Under the pieces are notes generated by a model, which was not told the DNA's origin, searched no databases, and saw only the letters and a list, made by a program, of their open reading frames with translations. DNA of 64,000 nucleotides, from contig NC_134841.1 in assembly GCF_965363235.1 (NCBI RefSeq), positions 58,301,078 through 58,365,077 of the forward strand, given 5' to 3'. This document shows positions 55,280-64,000 of this stretch, in pieces. The position numbers and the translations under genes are program-made. The stretch comes from Mytilus galloprovincialis. Its lineage: Eukaryota; Mollusca; Bivalvia; Mytilida; Mytilidae. Every line of letters starts with the position of its first letter. Positions within the stretch are counted from its first letter, which is position 1.

Positions 55280-55477
55280 GGATTCTTACCAGTGATGCAT
55301 TTTAATGGTTTTCTTATAGGTTGTTTAGGGGTAAACAAATTAATTTTGCTTGCGGACCCAATATTTTTACTGGCCATGGCCATATTGATGGTGGTTTATC
55401 GTCTCGGTGGGGTTTATGTCGATCATATTTTTGTCAAAACTATTCATAATTTCATGAAAAAGTACATATTTCCATAA
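55280..55477 (+). CDS. Candidate exon encoding a membrane segment
   Basis: An open segment follows possible acceptors (GAACTCAAAG and TTTTCTTATAG). It has higher GC than its surroundings. The translation includes NGFLIGCLGVNKLILLADPI, FLLAMAILMVVYRLGGVYVD and ends HNFMKKYIFP-stop. One strong transmembrane helix (LLADPIFLLAMAILMVVY) is visible. It could be the last exon of a plus-strand membrane protein or part of a dispersed repeat. Neither an upstream exon nor a homologue was recognised. Confidence 0.3.
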   Translation, partial: GFLPVMHFNGFLIGCLGVNKLILLADPIFLLAMAILMVVYRLGGVYVDHIFVKTIHNFMKKYIFP

Positions 55478-56004
55478 GGCAAAATAAAAAAAATATATGT
55501 GTATTTCCTATTTCCATACCTACCCTAATAATATAGAAATAGTCTTCCAACAAGTTTTTTGGTAATTTGGCACTAAGCACTGTTACAGTCATAATTTCTC
55601 TCTCATAGACTCAATGTAAAAAAATGGTAAAAACTCTCAGTCATATTAAAGTATATGTCTGTCTTGGAGGCTCATCGATACCATAGGCTGATCCAGCCCA
55701 CCTTCTTTTCCGTGTGAAAAAAAATGGTTAATTATACAGGTAAACACTAAAAGATGACTTTAGCGGGTCCCTTTGATATGGCAGTCAGTGCCCCCACCCC
55801 CCAAAATCCCATTTATAGAAAGTTCTGGAATCACCATTGGCTACCACAAACGGATCGAAGTGCAGCCCCTCCCCCACCCCCCGACGACATGGGAGAATCT
55901 GGCGACTGACATTAATCATTGTTGCCTAACCATTTAAGCCTGTAATTTTCCCTGTGGAAGTAATCAGAATTATATTGTCCGGCTGGCGTATCAAGTCACT
56001 GAAA

Positions 56005-56098
56005 TGCGTCCGAGATTGCTCGGACTTCAAACAGCTGTTTTGCAAGACAAGCTAGGCCCATGAGCGAAGGACGTCAGAGTAATCTCGGACGGGCACAA
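56005..56098. mobile_element. ~95-bp foldback MITE, copy 2
   Basis: The inverted ends are GCGTCCGAGATTGCTCGGAC and GCCCGTCCGAGATTACTCTG (reverse complement of right). The interior is nearly identical to 55066-55165. Confidence 0.8.
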
Positions 56099-56335
56099 GT
56101 CAAATCGTCTCCTATAGAAAAATTCGACATCTGATAATATATATATGAAACCATTACAGACATACAGTTGTCGAGTTGAGTAGAATATTCCTTATGAATG
56201 GCTAAATCTGAGAAATCTCGGACTACGAAGTACATGTAAATAATAAGCAAATCTACTTTGTCTTACCTGTATGAGTAGCGTTCTATTGCGTATATGTTTC
56301 TGTTATATCAAAATGATAATAAATTGCGGCATACT

Positions 56336-56870
56336 GGTTACATTTATTATAGGAGATGATTTTTGCACCCCCGGCAGCGAGATTCGAACACGCGACATTT
56401 CTTCCTTGAGATAGTTCAGCATACCCCTGTACCACTGGCAACGTCTCGAAAATTTTGAAATTTAAGTATTTAACTCTACTACTCATAATCGAAAAAAAAA
56501 AATTAAGAAGATCCTATCCCAGTTTGATTTCTTTAAGAAATTATGTGTTCAGATGATATATTTTTGTTGCTAAATGCATGATTTTTACGCAAATATAGGA
56601 AGAATCAACTCCTTAGTCTGTCATTTTCCCATTGAAATATACATGTTCCTTTATCTGAACAAAAGTGTTTTCAACTGTATTATAGCCCAACACTGACGAA
56701 ACCATGTTTTGTTACATCTATTTCAACTTTGCCAAAAATATTCAGGATATTTTAGTGACTTTTTTTCACTTTTACCATACTACATCTTTAAGAAATGACT
56801 TCGGATTTTTAGCGCATTTCAAGTTTGCGATTGCGCTGGTACACTTAAAATTATATTTTTAACTATGTTA
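56336..56870. repeat. tRNA-headed repeat block, second copy
   Basis: This is near-identical to 12835-13380. It includes the minus-strand tRNA-like head (56372-56445; B box GTTCGAATCTCGCTGCC) and the GTTCCTTTATCTGAACAAAAG body. It ends near TTATATTTTTAACTATG. Confidence 0.8.
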
Positions 56871-56879
56871 TAACTATGA

Positions 56880-57960
56880 ACGGAAATGAAAAAAATAGCA
56901 AATTTTCGATTTGTAAAGGGGCATAACTCAAGAACGATAAAAGTGACACCATCAAAATTCAAACTTGATCTGTGATTTGTGGATGCATTGTGTATAAGTT
57001 TCTTATCATTTTGTTGAGGAAAACTAAAGTTAGAGAAAGGAAACCAATTTGTGGACGTTCGGACGTACGTACAGACTGACAATGGTTTACCAGTTTTTAC
57101 TATATTAGTTTATCAGTGCTCTAACTTTTGATTAAGTGGTCCGGCAATTGTTAGCATTGGTTTGTGGTCAATGTCAGTTGTTTATCATTTGAATTTTGCC
57201 ATTTGATTATGGACTTTCCGGTTTTAATTTTCCATAGAGATCAGTGTTTTTGTGATTTTAATTTTCATATTAGTCATAATCATTTACAAAAAAAATTGCA
57301 ACAGATACATTAAAACTTGGTGGTTAATTGCGTGATGTACAGTCGCACATATATCATGCAAAATCATTTTTTCCATTTGTAAAGGGGCATAACTCAATAA
57401 CAGTAAGAGTGACACCACAAATTCAAACTTGATCTGTGTTTTGTGGTTATAAGCATTGTGTATAAGTTTCATAACATTTGGTTGAGGAAAACTAAAATTA
57501 GAGAACGGAAACCAATACGGGGACGTACGGACGTACGTACAGACGGACAAGATTAAAACTTATGCTCCATCTTCCACGGTGGGGGCATAAAAAGTCGAAA
57601 AAAAATCCATTTGAAAGGGAACATAACTCTATAACAGTAAAAGTAAGGTCACCAAAATTCAAACTTCATCTATGTTTCGTGTTAATAAGCATTGCATATA
57701 GGTTGAATAACATTTGTTTTATGCAAACTAAAGTTAGAGAAAGGAAACCAAAAAATCAGCATTTTCTATTTATACAGGAGCATAACTCTTACAATGGTAA
57801 AAGTCTCGCTGCTCAATTTAAAATTTTATTTCTGTTATGTATTAATAAGCTTTGTGTATAAGTTTGATGACATTTGGTTTTAGGCAAAATAAAGTTATAG
57901 AACGGAAATCAATTTTGGGACATACGGAAGCACGTACGGGTGTACAGACGGCGGATAAGG
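56880..57960 (+). repeat. Three tandem GGGGCATAACTC / ACGTACGTACAGAC modules
   Basis: Modules at 56920-57085, 57370-57585 and 57605-57955 share GGGGCATAACTCAA, ACTTGATCTGTG, GTGTATAAGTTTC, AAACTAAAGTTAGAGAAAGG, and end in GGACGTACGTACAGAC followed by a GGGGGCATAAAA-like word. Between the first two sits a fragment (57170-57265) of the repeat found at 62980-63060. Confidence 0.75.
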
Positions 57961-58012
57961 GTACATTTTAATACCCCCTCCTTTTCGACCCGGATCTTTT
58001 TTTTTTATTTCT

Positions 58013-58640
58013 TTACTCAAATTTTACAATGTTTATTGATAGTAGTACTTTTTAACTCTCAACCAAACATCAGAAAAACTACAAAAAATTAATTGAGTAA
58101 ATTGATTGAAGATTTCAGCTTTATCTTTTTTATACGCCTGTGTTTTAAAACAGAACAAATTATAATATACCGTTGCGTGATCGTCTGTCTGTCATCAACA
58201 TGACATACAATAATTGCAACCTGCTGTCACTATTTCACAATGAAATTAAAAAAGAATTCTTCAATTAATGTAGTGACTTATTTCATCAATTAATTTGACC
58301 CCTGTAACGGAAGGGGTGAAACTGGAATGATTCCAACTTCCCTCTCTCTTACATTTTTTTTGCCAGTGAAGCACATATTATCCCTGCCGCTTAATTCTTG
58401 TTTCCTGCCCTCCGCCTGATTCCCTCACCGCCGCTTGTTTCATATCCTCTTCACCTGGTTCCCGCCCCCTGTAGTTGAGGGGATAAACATTGAGTAGTTC
58501 CCACATCCACTCCCTTTCTATTTTCATTTGTAAAGCATATCAATTTACTCAAATATTTGTAGTTTGTCTGATGTTTGGTTGAGAGTTAAAAAGTACAATT
58601 ATCATTAAACAATGTTAAATTGGGGTAAAGACATTAAAAA
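58013..58640. repeat. Inverted pair of ~95 bp
   Basis: 58013-58113 (TTTTTAACTCTCAACCAAAC, ATCAGAAAAACTAC) is repeated inverted at 58542-58640 (GTTTGGTTGAGAGTTAAAAA) at roughly 80% identity. The intervening sequence holds the first C-rich module described next. Confidence 0.75.
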
Positions 58641-58880
58641 AATAATCCTTTAAATAATTTAGTGATTTATACACTGAACCCTGTAATTGAAGGGGTGAAC
58701 ATGTAAGGATTCCAACTTCTCTCTCTCTCTCTCTCCCTCTCTCTCTCTTACAATTTTTTTGTCAGTGATACATAAATCATCCCCTCGCTTGTGTCCTATC
58801 ATGTCCACCTGGTTCCCTTACCTGTAATTGAGGGGGTGAACATGGGGTATTTCCCACTTCCCCCACCCTTTCTTTTTTAT
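58295..58880 (+). repeat. Duplicated C/T-rich module with (CT)n
   Basis: Two copies (58295-58540 and 58672-58880) each contain CCTGTAA.GGAAGGGGTGAA-like starts, GATTCCAACTTC then (CT)n, CACCTGGTTCCC and GAGG.GGTGAACAT-like ends. The second copy has a longer (CT)n run at 58716-58748. Confidence 0.7.
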
Positions 58881-58901
58881 ATACAAAGAACAGAATACTT
58901 C

Positions 58902-60180
58902 TATTAAACTACCCTCGATAGTCACCTGGTTACCGCCCGGCTCCAAATTTCCTCCAACTTAACTCCCACTCATTCTATGTCTTCAATTCAAGAATCCTGT
59001 CCACCTCAGGGAAGTTCAGAGGGTTGGATCCCCCTTTTTCTCCTGGGTTGGGAACCCCCTTTAAAAAATGGGTGGGTCTGCCCCTCCACCACCTCGAATT
59101 TGTAATTATAATTGTTATATGTACAATACACAAGGGTTCTAATTAGGGGGCGAAAACAAATAGTTGAATACAGATTTTAGTTATTGAATCAAATAGGAAC
59201 AACAGCTAAAGGAAATCTTCCGTATCAAAAACATTGTCTTCCGCAGCCAAGCCGTGTTGTCCCACTTTTATCCCCCTTGTTGTACGTTCTTTTTTTCGTA
59301 AAGAACATTATATTGTTTATTTTCATTGTTTTATATATGTGACTGTATATCATGTATAATGTTTTAATCCATTGGCCCATATGGACGTAGACTGCTTTTC
59401 AATAAAGTAAAGTATATTTCTATTTTACTAGCCTCGATGGGCACCTGGTTACCGCCCGACTCCAAATTCCATCTAACCTAACTCCCAGTCATTCTCTGGC
59501 TTCGATTCAAGAATCCTGTCCACCTCAGAGAAGGTCAGAGGATTGGACCTCTCTTTTTCTCCTGGGTTGGGGACCCCCTTTAAAATATGACTGGACCTGC
59601 CCCTGCACCCCTCGTATTTGTAATCATAATTGATATATGTACAATACAATAGGATTTTTATTATGGAAACAAATAATTGAATACAAATTTTAATAATTAA
59701 ATCAAATAGGGACAACAGCTAAAGGAAAATTTCCGTACCATCAAAAACATTGTCTTCCGCAGCCAAGCCGTATTGTCCAACTTGTATCCCCCTTACTGTT
59801 TTTTTTTCGTGAAGCACATTATATTTCTATTTTACTAGCCTCGATTGGCACCTGGTTACCGCCCGACTCCAAAATCCATCTTACCTAACTCCCCCTCATT
59901 TCCAGGCTTCGATTCAAGAATCCTGTCCACCACAGGGAAGGTCAGAGGGTTGGACTCCCTTTTTTCTCCTGGGTTGGGAACCCCCTTGAAAAAATGGCTG
60001 GATCTGCTCTTGCATCCCTTCGTATTTGTGATCATAATTGATATATGTACAATACACTAGGGTACTAATTAGGGGGCGAAAAAATAGTTGAATATAAATT
60101 TTAATAATTGAATCAAATAGGAACAACAGCTAAAGGAAAATTTCCGTATCAAAGACGTTGTCTTCCGCGGCCAAGCTGTA
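58902..60180 (+). repeat. Three tandem ~400-bp modules
   Basis: Copies at 58902-59275, 59416-59795 and 59827-60178 share CACCTGGTTACCGCCCG, TCAAGAATCCTGTCCACC, TTTTTCTCCTGGGTTGGG, TGATATATGTACAATACA and CAACAGCTAAAGGAAA, ending in a TTGTCTTCCGC.GCCAAGC segment. About 140 bp of extra sequence separates the first two. Confidence 0.85.
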
Positions 60181-60239
60181 TGATGACCATAATTAATTAA
60201 CTATTACAGCTAACAGTAACAATTATGTAGACTATTTAA

Positions 60240-60470
60240 CAATAATATAAAGAAAAGAAATATTCGTTTGACCAATTTGTAATACACACTTTGCAACTAA
60301 GTCCCATTGGTACATGTATTTCATATTTCATCTCACAGTGTGACCTCTTACACCTTCGGTCGGAAAGATTGTCGCATAATATGCCAAAAGGATATATTAC
60401 ATGTAATACACACCTTGCATTTTCCCTGTCCCATTGGTACATGCATTTTGTATATGACCTCAAATAAATA
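60240..60470 (+). repeat. Two copies of GTAATACACAC..CCCATTGGTACATG
   Basis: Units at about 60278-60330 and 60400-60455 share GTAATACACAC(T/C)TTGCA and GTCCCATTGGTACATG, then a CATTTTGTAT- or ATTTCATAT-like end. Confidence 0.65.
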
Positions 60471-60538
60471 AAATTTGTAATGAAAAAAACAAATGTTGAA
60501 TTTTTTGCTGAATTTTTTGTACCCTCGAGCCTCCTTAA
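60465..60538. mobile_element. Terminal fragment of the TTAA MITE family
   Basis: AATAAAATTTGTAATGAAAA then TACCCTCGAGCCTCC and TTAA (60535-60538) is the inverted counterpart of the left end of the element at 10349. The other end is absent, so this is a truncated copy. Confidence 0.65.
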
Positions 60539-60959
60539 GTGTTTTGATATGTTTTCCAGAAGGAAGTTTTTGTTTGTATACCGTACTACTACGAGTGTCT
60601 GGTAAAGGCAGTACTTTGAAAATACAGCTGTTTCTCAAACCAGACCTCTTATGGGGATATATATGATATTCATAGATAATTTGATTTGTTGACATACTGG
60701 TTCCCAAATATGATATCTATGTTTCATCTCACAGAGACATAACTTGGGACTGTTACCATTATAAAAACATACTATTGTGGTGAAAAATTAATTCTCAAGT
60801 AGGAAAAAGGAAAAAACAGGGTAGTACAATATGTTAGTACAAGTTTAAACTCTAACAAGTTCAGGGCATATAAATGTTGAAAATATGCCGCACAGCCCTA
60901 TGTGTTTACCTTTGAATAAAATAGTAGTGCATATCAACTTTCTATTCTAGGATATGATT

Positions 60960-61440
60960 TTTCACAAAACTTCATAGAAAAAATTGTCCAGTTTTATCCG
61001 CAAAGTGAGTTCCTATGGGAAATCGCATTGTCTGTATTTACAGAAATGCAACCTGTAAAAGAATTAGGAATTAATGAGCATTCAGGTAACCCCACATACA
61101 AAGACATATCAAGGATGAGGTTCTGACAAACTATATGTCCTTCATGGCTTCAATGAACATGACACTGAACAGCACATCGCAGGCATTACGTTGTTTGTAT
61201 TGTATACCTAAGCTTCACAAAATTCCGAACAAAAAACGGTACATTTTCGGCTCATCTGCATGCAATTTTGATTTTTCAACCCTGTATACCACCATTCCCC
61301 ATGTGAAATTGAAAAATCGTCTTAAATCCAAAATGCTTTTCAACAAGAAAACAGTAGCATATGCTATACATTTTTTATTTTGGGATACCAAACGGCATAT
61401 TTTGTTAATAGTGAACAAAAAGTAACACGCTATACAAAAG
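60960..61440 (+). mobile_element. Penelope-like retroelement fragment
   Basis: The frame 61135-61425 shows LYCIPKLHKIPNKKRYIFGS, then DFSTLYTTIPHVKLKNRL, both typical of Penelope-type reverse transcriptases (YW.PKLHK.P...R.I..SS and Y.FSTLYT..PH). The stretch between them is much shorter than usual, so the fragment is internally deleted as well as truncated at both ends. Confidence 0.7.
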
Positions 61441-61447
61441 AACAAGT

Positions 61448-61636
61448 ATTCACACAAGTATGCTTGAGTTTCTTATGTTTCATATTTGTTGAATTTGAAG
61501 GTCGAAACGTATTCACACAAGTATGCTTGAGCTTCTTATGTTTCATATTTGTTGAATGTGAAGGTCGAAACGTATTCACACAAGTATGCTTGAGTTTCTT
61601 ATGTTTCATATTTGTTGAATTTGATGGTCGAAATGT
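61448..61636 (+). repeat. 63-bp tandem repeat x3
   Basis: Three units begin ATTCACACAAGTATGCTTGA at 61448, 61511 and 61574. The length is a multiple of three, and the open frame repeats VFTQVCLSFLCFIFVE. Two single-base differences separate the copies. Confidence 0.9.
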
Positions 61637-61714
61637 TAAACTACTTAGAAAATGTCTGTACCAAGTTAGCAGACAGTATTTATCCGTTCGTTTGATGTGT
61701 AAAAAGTAAAATCA

Positions 61715-61930
61715 CAAAAATATTGAGCTCCGAGTAAAATTCAAAACGGAAAGTTCCTAATCAAAAGGCAAAATCATAAGCTCAAACACATCAAACAAAT
61801 GGACAGCAACTGTCATATTCCTGACTTGATACAAGCATATTCCTATGTAGAAAATGGTGGATTAACCCTAGCTAAACCTCTCACTTGCATGACAGTCGAA
61901 AAATTCCTTTATATTGACAACGATGTGTTA
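61715..61930 (+). repeat. GACTTGGTACAGGCA dispersed repeat, copy 2
   Basis: Ordered blocks: TTGAGCTCCGAG, CATCAAACAAATGGACAGC, GTCATATTCCTGACTTGATA, GAAAATGGTGGATTAACC, CTTGCATGACAGTCG. Confidence 0.85.
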
Positions 61931-62029
61931 AAAAAAAACCAACATTATAGTTAAAAATGTCAAAACTAGGGATACAGCAGTCATCTTTGTGTTATTATCT
62001 TATTCACTATAAAAAACCATAAAAATACG

Positions 62030-62470
62030 TAAAGAAACAACATTTACCATGGCACAATAACACAATGACGGAAAGTATGAGTACAGAGGCAAGTCATTTG
62101 TAAAAAAAAAAGAAACACAAAATAGCATATTAGCAAAAATGTATGACAAGAATACAAACATTATCACAGCACAATAACACAATGACGGGATGTAGAAGTT
62201 TAGAGCCACGTCAAATAGATACAACCAAAAAAGACTTTTAAACAGTAAAAGTAATAGTTCAAAGACAAATTCAAGAATACTTAACACGATATGAAGATGA
62301 CAAACAACGTCAGTACCCAGAACTATACTTCAAGATCATCGTGTATTATTTGTGAAATTGATACGAAATATTTATCAACAATGTCTTGGTACCTTCCAAG
62401 GAAAATGTTTAAGATAAAAGACGTTCTTTAACAAATCCCTTGTTAGTCAACTTTCTGCTCAGACACTGGT
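62030..62470 (+). repeat. Dispersed repeat with CACAATAACACAATGACGG
   Basis: Two copies of a ~110-bp unit carry (G)CACAATAACACAATGACGG (62050 and 62170). They are followed by AAGACTTTTAAACAGTAAAA, and by CATCGTGTATTATTTGTG and GTCTTGGTACCTTCCAAGG. I recall these as parts of an abundant mussel repeat. The 95-codon minus ORF here is a by-product. Confidence 0.55.
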
Positions 62471-62814
62471 GACGTTTTTCAAAGTCTGAGTATGCTCTTG
62501 AATGAGTTGGGAAATGTATGCAGATGACGTTGGTATCGTGCTACTAAGGTGGGGGAAAATGATAATTTAAAAATTAAAATGGTCTCGTTTGTTACACCAG
62601 TACTCAAAACCTTCCTTCCTTGATGGGTGCATTTTACATAGACAAATAAAATCGTATAATATAATCAAAATGAAGATGTTAATTTGATGTATGCCTTTTT
62701 GTACTTCTTCGTTACATTTGTTGTTTTTATAGTGATTAAGATGATAACACAATGTTGACTGCTGTACCCCTATTTTTTACATTTTTAACTATTGTGTCTA
62801 TTTGTTTTCTTCAC

Positions 62815-63075
62815 GCATCGGTGACAATATAATGGAATGTGATACGACTGTCATACAAGTGAGAGGTTTAGCTAGCTATAAAACCAGGTTCAATCCACCA
62901 TTTTCTACATTTGAAAATGTCTGTACCAAGTCAGGAATATGACAGTTCTTGTCCATTCGTTTTTGATGCGTTTTGTTATTTGATTTTGCCATGTGATTAT
63001 GGACTTTCCGAATTGATTTTCCTCTGAGTTCAGTATTTTTGTGATTTTACTTTTTGTTATATATTCTAGCGCTGA
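62815..63075 (-). repeat. GACTTGGTACAGGCA dispersed repeat, copy 3, reversed
   Basis: It runs from TTCACGCATCGGTGACAATA through CATACAAGTGAGAGGTTTAG, ACCATTTTCTACATTTG and CCAAGTCAGGAATATGACAG to CAGTATTTTTGTGATTTTAC. It is the longest and best preserved copy in the window. Confidence 0.85.
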
Positions 63076-63506
63076 AATGACAATGTATGTCAAATTCGAG
63101 GCATAAGTCTAAAAATGAGACAGAGCACGCCGTGTCTGTTGTTTTTTTTAATTTCTAGTTCTGGGGGATATATAAACGGAATCCAATCAGAAAAGTTTGG
63201 ATTGTTAATGGAAAGAACATCATCAATATATCTGAATGTGAAATAAAATTACTTTGCTTCTTTGATCTTCTAGTTTTTGACAAGTCAGCTGATTCGACTC
63301 TTGTTTTGATATTGAACCTTAGGCTGATAATACATCTGATATGAAAACAATATTATCCATCCTTAGAAGTTCGGCCCTTCTGGTTTATTTTTTTTACCTT
63401 TAACGACAAAAAAAGACGGGTTCATGTCCCAATTTGCAGGCACTAAAGTATCTTTAACATATCAATAGAAATAATATTACGGTCGACAAATATATTACTC
63501 ATGTGG
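63076..63506. other. 3' flank of the receptor gene
   Basis: No exon is seen. The part nearest 63506 would be 3' UTR of the receptor. I could not place a polyadenylation signal with confidence. Confidence 0.4.
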
Positions 63507-64000
63507 TTAGTAACTTTCCACATCGGCAATTTGCGTGTTTGCGCTGCCTGTTTTCCCTTGATCAGCTTTGGTTGTACATACTGTGAATTTGTCTTTCAAT
63601 TGATCTCGAAACTGTTTAGACATCCCAATATAAACCCAAATATTCATCATGTATGAAACGTTTAGAGTGATATTACAAAACCATATACCCATTGATGTCT
63701 TGATCCATGTTGGCTGTGTTGGCAGGAAACTGTAGTAAAACAGCAACGCATTCGAAGGTAGCTCACCCAGTACAAAAATAAGCATAACCAGAACCAGCAT
63801 AACGGTTGTTCTGGCTTTGATTTGTCGGTTAGACGATTGACTTGACACCATCTGTCTTCTGTTAATAGTCAACAAGCAGATAACCATGGATATAGTTATT
63901 AAACATGCTGGTATGAGACCTAAAGTAACAAATCGTACAATAAAAAACATCTTCCAATAATCTTTGAACCAAACAATGTTTTCAATGCTACAGTACAAAG
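63507..64000 (-). CDS. Rhodopsin-family GPCR, C-terminal part (TM5-TM7), partial
   Basis: The final 163 codons of a seven-helix receptor are read on the minus strand. The gene continues past the window edge, so TM1-TM4 are not visible. Visible residues 18-43 form TM5 with a Pro at 30 (FVTLGLIPACLITISMVICL). A short third loop (RRQMVSSQSSNRQIKARTT) follows. TM6 at 66-91 keeps the helix proline (VLGELPSN) but lacks the CWxP tryptophan. TM7 at 104-126 ends NIWVY in place of NPxxY, followed by helix 8 (SKQFRDQL) and a 32-residue tail. The layout resembles FMRFamide/myosuppressin-type neuropeptide receptors of protostomes. The ligand cannot be told from this part. Plasma-membrane, G-protein-coupled signalling is expected. 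Confidence 0.85.
   Translation of the reverse strand, partial: LYCSIENIVWFKDYWKMFFIVRFVTLGLIPACLITISMVICLLTINRRQMVSSQSSNRQIKARTTVMLVLVMLIFVLGELPSNALLFYYSFLPTQPTWIKTSMGIWFCNITLNVSYMMNIWVYIGMSKQFRDQLKDKFTVCTTKADQGKTGSANTQIADVESY

Noticed and set aside
12873-56445. tRNA genes on the minus strand at 12.9 and 56.4 kb
   Set aside because: Box motifs are present, but the 5' and 3' ends do not pair, and both copies sit in the same larger repeat.

Overview
The window looks like nuclear DNA of a bivalve mollusc, most likely a mussel of the Mytilus type. It is AT-rich, exons are short and far apart with GT..AG boundaries, and many interspersed repeats have the look of mussel genome families. Examples are the GCCAATGAGACAACTCTCC family, tRNA-headed SINEs, and elements carrying runs of 'ACGGACGGACGG'. 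The organism call rests on recognition of these repeats from memory, not on a search. I see no bacterial gene organisation, CRISPR array, rRNA gene or intact tRNA gene.

Layout. 1-4.7 kb: plus-strand exons of a DUF6589-like protein; one exon is split by a 1.5-kb DNA transposon. 5.3-31 kb: mostly repeats, namely LINE fragments, SINEs, several MITEs (TTAA-, TA- and TAA-flanked), a 1.57-kb element built from ATTCATGAAT motifs, and minisatellites. 25.4-47.3 kb: a minus-strand multi-exon gene of unknown function. Its exons at 47.2, 43.2 and 31.3 kb have matching splice phases. This gene contains three layers of tandem duplication: an exon pair at 43.2 and 31.9 kb, a ~980-bp array at 26.7-31.4 kb, and an ~81-bp array at 32.1-38.0 kb. 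40-46 kb: nested bivalve-type repeats. 48.6-50.7 kb: a 5'-truncated, frameshifted CR1/Jockey-type LINE. 52.3-52.8 kb: a 24-bp minisatellite. 55-63 kb: repeats and a Penelope-like retroelement fragment. 63.5-64.0 kb: the 3' end of a rhodopsin-family GPCR gene on the minus strand, cut by the window edge.

The most unusual structure is the ~81-bp array. Read on the minus strand, almost every one of its ~73 units carries a 3' splice site (..CTCTAG), a 24-27 nt segment (26 nt in most) and a consensus 5' splice site (GTATGTTAAG), separated by only ~55 nt. It lies in the same transcriptional orientation as the surrounding exons. A 26-nt insert has exactly the phase needed to join the 78-nt exon at 43.2 kb to the 155-nt exon at 31.3 kb. 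This suggests a micro-exon of the host gene that has been amplified into a satellite-like array of potential micro-exons.

No promoter, terminator or polyadenylation site could be assigned with confidence. I recognised no LTR retroelement or virus-derived element.
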